A stretch of DNA of 10,101 nucleotides, from assembly GCA_046541805.1 (NCBI GenBank), contig JBKHCM010000118.1, forward strand, positions 1 through 10,101, given 5' to 3'. The notes under the pieces were generated by a model. The model ran no database searches, was not told the origin of the DNA, and was given only the letters and a program-made list of their open reading frames with translations. Numbering within the stretch: the first letter of the stretch is position 1; every line of letters begins with the position of its first letter. Both the position numbers and the translations under genes were made by a program. Below are positions 5,861 through 10,101 of this stretch, piece after piece. The stretch comes from JAAAPF01 sp046541805. Lineage in GTDB: Bacteria > Pseudomonadota > Alphaproteobacteria > Geminicoccales > Geminicoccaceae.

Positions 5861-6097
5861 ATGCTGTATCTGACCCGCAAGGTCGGTGAGGCGGTGATCA
5901 TCAACCACGAGATCGAGGTGCGGGTCGTCGAGTTGCGCGGCAAGACGGTCAAGCTGGGCTTCGTCTTCCCGGCGCAGGCGTCGGTGCTGCGCGAGGAGGT
6001 CTTCCTCGAGCTCGAGGCCGCCAACCGCGCCGCGGCGGCCGGCGATGTCGACGCCGTCCTCAACCGAAGCGAGAGCGAGCGGGAGGACGACCGCTGA
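5861..6097 (+). CDS. csrA: Carbon storage regulator CsrA (RsmA), RNA-binding translational regulator
   Basis: CsrA is a small dimeric RNA-binding protein that grips GGA motifs in mRNA leaders, usually blocking translation, and controls carbon metabolism, motility and biofilm choice. The 78-residue product begins MLYLTRKVGEAVIINHEIEV and continues RGKTVKLGFVFP, then ASVLREEVFLE. The RNA-binding residues L4 and R6 in strand one and R44 in VLRE are present; position 43 is Leu where E. coli has His. A charged tail of about 28 residues (51-78) makes it longer than the 61-residue E. coli form. I chose the ATG at 5861, with GAAGG ten bases upstream; translation further upstream is not family-like. 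It is the first gene of a tight plus-strand operon: its TGA overlaps the likely CTG start of purE by four bases. It is divergent from the flagellar operon, a sensible position for a motility regulator. Confidence 0.95.
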   Translation: MLYLTRKVGEAVIINHEIEVRVVELRGKTVKLGFVFPAQASVLREEVFLELEAANRAAAAGDVDAVLNRSESEREDDR

Positions 6098-6588
6098 GCG
6101 CCGACGTCGCGGTGGTGATGGGCAGTCGCTCCGACTGGCCCTGCTTGAAGCACGCCGCGGACACCCTGGACGAGCTCGAGGTGAGCCGCCGCGCGCTGGT
6201 GGTCTCGGCGCACCGCACGCCCGAGCGCCTCTACGGCTTCGCCCGCGACGCCGCCGCCGGCGGCTTCAAGGTGATCATCGCCGGCGCCGGCGGTGCCGCC
6301 CACCTGCCGGGCATGATCGCCGCCCTCACCACCCTGCCGGTGCTCGGCGTGCCGGTGGAGAGCCGCGCGCTCGCCGGCGTCGACAGCCTCTACTCGATCG
6401 TCCAGATGCCCGGCGGCGTGCCGGTGGGCACCTTCGCCATCGGCCGCGCCGGTGCGGTCAACGCGGCGTTGCAGGCGGCGGCGATCCTGGCGTTGGCGGA
6501 TGCCGAGCTGGCCTGGCGCCTGGCCGCCTGGCGGCGGCGGCAGAGCGAGGCGGTGCCCTGGGCGCCCGAGGACGGCGTGGAGCCATGA
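6094..6588 (+). CDS. purE: N5-carboxyaminoimidazole ribonucleotide mutase PurE (class I), probable CTG start
   Basis: PurE converts N5-CAIR, made by PurK, to CAIR in purine synthesis in the cytoplasm. The family motifs are VVMGSRSDWPCLKHAADTL at the N-terminus, the catalytic histidine in VVSAHRTPER (residues 36-45), VIIAGAGGAAHLPGM (60-74), GVPVES, and LYSIVQMPGGVPVGTFAIG. Length is 164 residues, as usual. The start is odd. The first ATG/GTG codons in frame (6112, 6115, 6118) would remove most of strand one. CTG at 6094 gives MSADVAVVMGSRSD, the expected N-terminus, with GGAGG seven bases upstream and a four-base CTGA overlap with the csrA stop. No ATG, GTG or TTG occurs further upstream in frame near the csrA end. 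Automated callers that ignore CTG would start it at 6112. It overlaps purK by ATGA, so the enzyme pair is co-translated. Confidence 0.95.
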   Translation: MSADVAVVMGSRSDWPCLKHAADTLDELEVSRRALVVSAHRTPERLYGFARDAAAGGFKVIIAGAGGAAHLPGMIAALTTLPVLGVPVESRALAGVDSLYSIVQMPGGVPVGTFAIGRAGAVNAALQAAAILALADAELAWRLAAWRRRQSEAVPWAPEDGVEP

Positions 6589-7655
6589 GGCTCCAGCCGG
6601 GCGCAAGATTGGGCATCCTCGGCGGCGGCCAGCTCGGCCGCATGCTGGCCGCGGCGGCGTATCGGCTGGGCCTGCGCGTCCACGTCTTCGCCGAGACGGC
6701 GGGGGAGCCGGCGCTGGCGGTCACCGCCCGCTCCACCTGCGCGTCGTTCGCCGACGAGGCCGCCCTCGACGCCTTCGCCGGCGGCTGCGACGTCGTCACC
6801 CTCGAATTCGAGAACGTGCCGACCGCGGCGCTCGAGCGCATCGCCGCCACCACGCCGGTGCGGCCGGGTGCGGGCGTGCTCGCGGTGAGCCAGGACCGCC
6901 TCGCCGAGAAGCGTCTCGCCCGCGCGCTCGGCCTCGAGACCGCGCCCTTCGCCGCGGTCGACGCCGCCGGCGCGCTCGCGGCGGACGCCCGCGAGGTGCC
7001 GTTTCCGGCGCGGCTCAAGACCCGACGCCTGGGCTACGACGGCAAGGGCCAGGTTCCGGTCGCGACCGCGGCGGGGCTGGCCGAGGCCGTCGCCGCGCTC
7101 GGTGGGGTGCCGGCGATCCTGGAGGGCGAGGTCGCCTTCGCGCGCGAGCTTTCGATCCTGGTCGCCCGCAGCCCTTCGGGCATGGTCGAGACCTTCCCGC
7201 TCGCCGAGAACCGCCACGCCGACGGCATCCTCGCCGAGACCCTGGCGCCGGCCACGGCGAGCGCGGCGATCGAAGGGCGGGCGCGGGAGATCGCGGTGGC
7301 GCTCGCCGACGCCCTCGGCCTGGAGGGCCTGCTCGCGGTCGAGCTCTTCGAGACCGCCGACGGCCGTCTGCTGGTCAACGAGCTGGCGCCGCGCCCGCAC
7401 AATTCCGGGCACTGGACCCTCGACGCCTGTCTGCCGGACCAGTTCGAGCAGGCCGTGCGCGCGGTCTGCGACTGGCCGTTGGGCCGGGCGCGACCGCTCG
7501 CCCGCGCGCGCATGATCAACCTCCTCGGGCGCGACGTCGACGGCTGGGCGAACTGGCTCGCGCGGCCCGGCGCGCGGCTGCATCTCTACGGCAAGGCGGA
7601 GGTCCGCGCCGGGCGCAAGCTGGGGCACGTGACGGTGCTGGAGCCGGCACCTTGA
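6585..7655 (+). CDS. purK: N5-carboxyaminoimidazole ribonucleotide synthase PurK
   Basis: PurK is the ATP-grasp ligase that joins bicarbonate to aminoimidazole ribonucleotide, giving N5-CAIR for PurE. The 356-residue product has the N-terminal pre-ATP-grasp fold with LGILGGGQLGRML (residues 9-21) and DVVTLEFENVP (69-79). The ATP-grasp core follows with RLKTRRLGYDGKGQ (143-156), the acidic pair in ILEGEVAFARELSILVAR (178-195) and ETFPLAENRH (202-211). The catalytic C-terminal loop is VNELAPRPHNSGHWT (264-278), and the end domain has LHLYGKAEVRAGRKLGHVTV (332-351). All are typical and intact. Its ATG lies in the ATGA overlap with the purE stop, and its own stop overlaps the TTG of the next gene. 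Having PurK shows that the organism uses the two-step bacterial route from AIR to CAIR. Confidence 0.97.
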   Translation: MRLQPGARLGILGGGQLGRMLAAAAYRLGLRVHVFAETAGEPALAVTARSTCASFADEAALDAFAGGCDVVTLEFENVPTAALERIAATTPVRPGAGVLAVSQDRLAEKRLARALGLETAPFAAVDAAGALAADAREVPFPARLKTRRLGYDGKGQVPVATAAGLAEAVAALGGVPAILEGEVAFARELSILVARSPSGMVETFPLAENRHADGILAETLAPATASAAIEGRAREIAVALADALGLEGLLAVELFETADGRLLVNELAPRPHNSGHWTLDACLPDQFEQAVRAVCDWPLGRARPLARARMINLLGRDVDGWANWLARPGARLHLYGKAEVRAGRKLGHVTVLEPAP

Positions 7656-8341
7656 TCCGTCGGCCCGTCGATCCGGCAAGCGAGCTCACCGACGCCGAGA
7701 TCGCCGAGTTCACCGGCGTGCCGAAGGTGAGCCTCACCCCCGAGGTGCGGGCCGCGCTGGTGGCGCTGCTGCGCGACAACGCGCTGCTGCACGAGGAGAT
7801 CGAGCGGCGGCGGCGGCGCGAGGCCGAGCTCGAGCGGCTCGCCGACGAGGACGCGCTGGTGCCGATCAGCAACCGGCGCTCGTTCATGCGCGAGCTCGCC
7901 CGCGCCATCCGCGCGATCGAGCGCTACGGCACGCCCGGCTGCGTCATCTACTTCGACCTCAACGATCTCAAGGCCGTCAACGATCGCCACGGCCACGCCG
8001 CCGGCGACGCGGTGCTGCGCCATGTCGCCGAGACGCTGATGCGCAACCTGCGGGCCTCGGATGTCTTCGCGCGGCTCGGTGGCGACGAGTTCGGCGTGAT
8101 CTTGATGTGGGCCGATCTGGAGACGGCCCGCGCCAAGGCGCGCAATCTGGCGCGACTGATCCGCGACCGCCCGGTGGCGTGGAACGGCGAGATCATCCGC
8201 ATCGGCGTCGCCTACGGCGCCTACGCCTTCGCCCCGGGCGAGGAGGCGGACGCGGTGTTGAACGCCGCCGACCGGGAGATGTATCGCTTCAAGCGCCTGC
8301 AGAAGGCACGGGCCGCCGGCTCAGGCGATGATGTCGGGTAG
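7652..8341 (+). CDS. Diguanylate cyclase, coiled coil plus GGDEF domain with intact I-site
   Basis: The protein condenses two GTP to c-di-GMP, the messenger that favours attachment over swimming. The 229-residue product has a short N-terminal region, a charged coiled coil (about 36-66, rich in E and R), then one GGDEF domain. The domain shows LADEDALVPISNRRSFMREL (63-82), the metal-binding aspartate in YFDLNDLKAVND (100-111), the active-site loop RLGGDEFGVIL (141-151), and the ending AADREMYRFKR. RASD at 134-137, five residues before GGDEF, is an intact RxxD product-inhibition site. There is no sensor or membrane segment, so it is probably cytoplasmic, with activity set by dimerisation. The start is TTG at 7652, inside a TTGA overlap with the purK stop, with GGAG eight bases upstream. 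The last 21 bases overlap the end of the convergent DUF465 gene. Confidence 0.93.
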   Translation: MIRRPVDPASELTDAEIAEFTGVPKVSLTPEVRAALVALLRDNALLHEEIERRRRREAELERLADEDALVPISNRRSFMRELARAIRAIERYGTPGCVIYFDLNDLKAVNDRHGHAAGDAVLRHVAETLMRNLRASDVFARLGGDEFGVILMWADLETARAKARNLARLIRDRPVAWNGEIIRIGVAYGAYAFAPGEEADAVLNAADREMYRFKRLQKARAAGSGDDVG

Positions 8342-8509
8342 CCGCGAGCTCTCGAGCTTGGTGATTCGGTCCTTGAGTTCCAGCTTGCGCCGCTTCAGAC
8401 GCTGCACTTCGAGCTGCCCGGCCGAGCGCTCGGCCTCCAGTTGCCGAATGCGCTGATCGAGCGCGCGATGTGCGGCCTTGAGCGTCTCGATCTCCGTGTC
8501 GAAGACCAT
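8321..8509 (-). CDS. Small coiled-coil DUF465 (YdcH family) protein
   Basis: This is a 62-residue, highly charged and almost wholly helical protein: ALDQRIRQLEAERSAGQLEV then RLKRRKLELKDRITKLE. The KxxKLxLKDxIxxLE ending is the DUF465/YdcH (PF04325) signature. Members are common in proteobacteria, and alphaproteobacteria often keep several copies; no biochemical role is firmly known to me. It has no signal peptide or membrane segment and should be a cytoplasmic coiled-coil dimer. The ATG at 8509 has only a weak ribosome site. Its 3' end overlaps the diguanylate cyclase gene by 21 bases, tail to tail. It is divergent from the phosphofructokinase gene across 118 bases that contain a candidate promoter for it. 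Confidence 0.88.
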   Translation of the reverse strand: MVFDTEIETLKAAHRALDQRIRQLEAERSAGQLEVQRLKRRKLELKDRITKLESSRLPDIIA

Positions 8510-8547
8510 GGCGTGGCGTCTTGTCCGTCTACGAGCTGCGGGCCGGT

Positions 8548-8556
8548 CTTATACCA
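8548..8556 (-). promoter_or_regulatory. Candidate extended -10 promoter for the DUF465 gene
   Basis: On the minus strand the sequence TGGTATAAG provides TG-N followed by TATAAG, a good extended -10 element, and would start transcription about 30 bases before the DUF465 ATG. The -35 region at 17 bases (CTGGGA) is poor. It is the most AT-rich spot in the 118-base divergent gap with the phosphofructokinase gene. Confidence 0.35.
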
Positions 8557-8627
8557 CGTTTGCGCGCACTTCCCAGGTTTTTGCGCCGTGCTACGCTTTC
8601 CACCAGGCTGAGGGGGAGGGTGACGCC

Positions 8628-9698
8628 ATGCGACTGGGCGTGATGACCAGCGGCGGCGATTGTGCCGGGCTGAACGCCGTGATCCGCGCCGTCGTGCGCC
8701 ACGCCGACGGCTACGGTTTCGAGGTGCTGGGCATCCACAAGGCGACCCACGGCTTTTTGGTGCGGCCGGTGGATGCGATCAAGCTGACCCCGGCCCACGT
8801 CTCGGGGCTCGTGGGCCGCGGCGGCACCGTGCTCGAGACCACGAACAAGGGCGATCCCTTCGCCTATCCCGACAGCCACGGCGCCACCGTCGATCGCTCC
8901 GACGTCATCGGCGCGGGCTACCACGAGCTCGGCCTCGACGCGCTGATCGGCATCGGTGGCGACGGCAGCCTCGCGATCTTGAACCGCCTCGCCCGGCAGT
9001 CGGGCTGGAACCTCGTCGGCATCCCCAAGACGATCGACAACGACGTCGCCCACACCGAGCGGTCGATCGGCTTCTCCTCGGCGGTGGCGGTGGCGACCGA
9101 AGCGCTCGACCGGCTCGACGTCACCGCCGCCAGCCACGGCCGCGTCATGGTCCTCGAGGTCATGGGCCGCGACGCCGGCCACATCGCGCTCAACGCCGGC
9201 ATCGCCGGCGGCGCGCACGTCATCTTGATCCCCGAGATCGACTACGACATCGACGAGGTCGCCGCCCACGTCACCCGCCGCCACCAGGCCGGGCTCAACC
9301 ACAGCCTCGTGGTCGTCGCCGAGGCGGTGCAGGACCCCGAGGGCGACAAGCGCTTTCAGGACCTCGCCCAGGGCGAGCGCCGCTACGGCGGCGTCGGCCA
9401 GCAGGTCGCCCATGCGCTGGCGCGGCGCACCGGCTTCGAGACCCGGGTCACCGTCCTCGGCCACGTCCAGCGCGGCGGCGCGCCGGTGGCGACCGACCGC
9501 GTCCTCGGCTCGGCCTTCGGTGTGGCGGCGGTCGATCTCTGCGCCCAGCGCAAGTTCGGCCGCATGGTGGCGTGGCAGAACCGCCGCGTCGTCGACCTGC
9601 CTTTGGAGGAGGCGATCAGCAGCTATCAGGCGGTGGAGCTCGACGACGCGCTGGTCACCACCGCGCGCGGCCTCGGCATCACCTTCGGCGACCGCTAG
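8628..9698 (+). CDS. 6-phosphofructokinase, PfkA superfamily, ATP or pyrophosphate donor uncertain
   Basis: The enzyme phosphorylates fructose 6-phosphate to the 1,6-bisphosphate, the committed step of glycolysis. The 356-residue product has the nucleotide loop GVMTSGGDCAGLNAVIRAVV (residues 4-23), IGIGGDGSL (107-115), the catalytic PKTIDNDV (133-140, with Asp137 as likely base), the substrate loop MGRDAGHIAL (179-188), IPEIDYD (201-207) and LGHVQRGGAP (277-286). Gly113, at E. coli position 104, is the ATP-type residue, whereas Lys134, at position 124, is the pyrophosphate-type residue. This mixed pattern occurs in the group III clade, which contains both kinds, so the donor cannot be read from sequence. 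I chose the ATG at 8628, with GGAGG eight bases upstream; frame-open codons before it do not resemble the family. An allosteric effector site is not evident. It probably forms an operon with the next gene, 16 bases downstream. Confidence 0.93.
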   Translation: MRLGVMTSGGDCAGLNAVIRAVVRHADGYGFEVLGIHKATHGFLVRPVDAIKLTPAHVSGLVGRGGTVLETTNKGDPFAYPDSHGATVDRSDVIGAGYHELGLDALIGIGGDGSLAILNRLARQSGWNLVGIPKTIDNDVAHTERSIGFSSAVAVATEALDRLDVTAASHGRVMVLEVMGRDAGHIALNAGIAGGAHVILIPEIDYDIDEVAAHVTRRHQAGLNHSLVVVAEAVQDPEGDKRFQDLAQGERRYGGVGQQVAHALARRTGFETRVTVLGHVQRGGAPVATDRVLGSAFGVAAVDLCAQRKFGRMVAWQNRRVVDLPLEEAISSYQAVELDDALVTTARGLGITFGDR

Positions 9699-9714
9699 GC
9701 GCGGGCGGCGCGCG

Positions 9715-10101
9715 GTGCACGGGCTCTGGGAGTTCGCCGTCGCGGTCTACGGCGCGGCGGACGTGCGCGCGCGCCTGCTCGACTTGCAGGACGGCCACGG
9801 CTGCGACGTCCCGCTCCTGCTGGCGCTGGCCTGGCTCGACGTCCGGGGCGTCGCGGTCGACGCCCCCCGCTACGCCGCCCTCGCCGACGCCAGCGCCGCC
9901 TGGCAGCGCGAGGTGGTGACCCGCTTGCGCGCCGCCCGCCGCGCCCTCAGGCCCGCGGCCGCGGCGCCGACGCGCCTGGGCCTCGCCGAGCCTCTTCGCG
10001 ACGAGCTCAAGCGCCGCGTCCAGGCGGTCGAGCTCGAGGCGGAAAAGCGCCAGCTCGAGCGGCTGGAGGCGATCGCCGCCGCTTGGCCCGCCGCGCCGCG
10101 G
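9715..10101 (+). CDS. TIGR02444 family protein of unknown function (3' end outside window)
   Basis: The frame opens with GTG at 9715, 16 bases after the phosphofructokinase stop, and stays open to the right edge (129 codons). The N-terminal part, HGLWEFAVAVYGAADVRARL followed by LDLQDGHGCDVPLLLALAWL (residues 21-40), resembles the TIGR02444/DUF2390 pattern of FW.FSL..Y, then LQD..G.DVNLLLF..W. A later WQREVVTRLRAARRALRP (63-80) fits the same family. The role of this family is not known to me. The proximal end is all helix, without signal peptide. From about residue 90 it is charged and probably coiled-coil (ELKRRVQAVELEAEKRQLER). Family members are usually somewhat over 150 residues, so little is likely missing. 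The ribosome site is weak, which fits coupling to the gene before it. Confidence 0.8.
   Translation, partial: MHGLWEFAVAVYGAADVRARLLDLQDGHGCDVPLLLALAWLDVRGVAVDAPRYAALADASAAWQREVVTRLRAARRALRPAAAAPTRLGLAEPLRDELKRRVQAVELEAEKRQLERLEAIAAAWPAAPR

Noticed and set aside
6045..7655. Reading purK as the end of a 536-residue protein starting inside csrA
   Set aside because: The first 180 residues are an out-of-frame reading of purE. The ATG at 6585 in the ATGA overlap gives the exact PurK N-terminus.
8529..9464. A 311-codon minus-strand frame opposite the phosphofructokinase
   Set aside because: It is repetitive in V, A, G, D and H and mirrors the codon bias of the kinase gene on the other strand; no motif supports it.
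1..10101. CRISPR array, tRNA/rRNA genes, insertion sequence, integrase or defence island
   Set aside because: No regularly spaced repeats, cloverleaf-like sequences, transposase or recombinase motifs, or terminal inverted repeats with target duplication were seen on either strand.

Overview
The window looks like chromosomal DNA from a motile, free-living alphaproteobacterium of very high G+C (roughly 70% by eye), probably of a Rhodospirillales or Geminicoccales type. The evidence is the compact flgB-flgC-fliE-fliQ-fliR-flhB rod/export operon, csrA, the DUF465 and TIGR02444 families, a Peptidase_C93 (LapG-like) gene and possible CtrA boxes. I cannot name the genus.

Layout, left to right. The 3' end of a receiver-domain gene, probably a hybrid histidine kinase, enters from the left edge (+ strand). 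It is followed by about 950 bases without an intact gene, which hold the eroded remains of an arylsulfatase. Then comes a long minus-strand block read from 5777 down to 1376: flgB, flgC, fliE, fliQ, fliR, flhB, then a periplasmic LapG-like cysteine protease, then a short HPF/RaiA ribosome-hibernation factor. An unusual inverted repeat lies between the protease and the hibernation factor. Divergent from flgB is a tight plus-strand operon, csrA-purE-purK-diguanylate cyclase, in which all three junctions are 4-base stop/start overlaps. It meets a small convergent DUF465 gene tail to tail. Divergent from DUF465 is a phosphofructokinase with a mixed donor signature, followed by a TIGR02444 gene cut by the right edge.

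Functionally the window is mostly about the switch between swimming and attached or resting life. It has flagellar rod and export parts, a candidate adhesin-releasing protease, a c-di-GMP synthase with its feedback site intact, CsrA and a ribosome-hibernation factor. Two steps of purine synthesis (PurE, PurK) and one glycolytic step are interleaved. The most interesting non-coding signal is that the only two TTAA tetramers I found in the window each form a CtrA-like box with one mismatch. They lie almost the same distance (48 and 49 bases) before flgB and before the preferred start of the LapG-like gene. I see no RNA genes, CRISPR array, insertion sequence, integrase or complete novel defence system.
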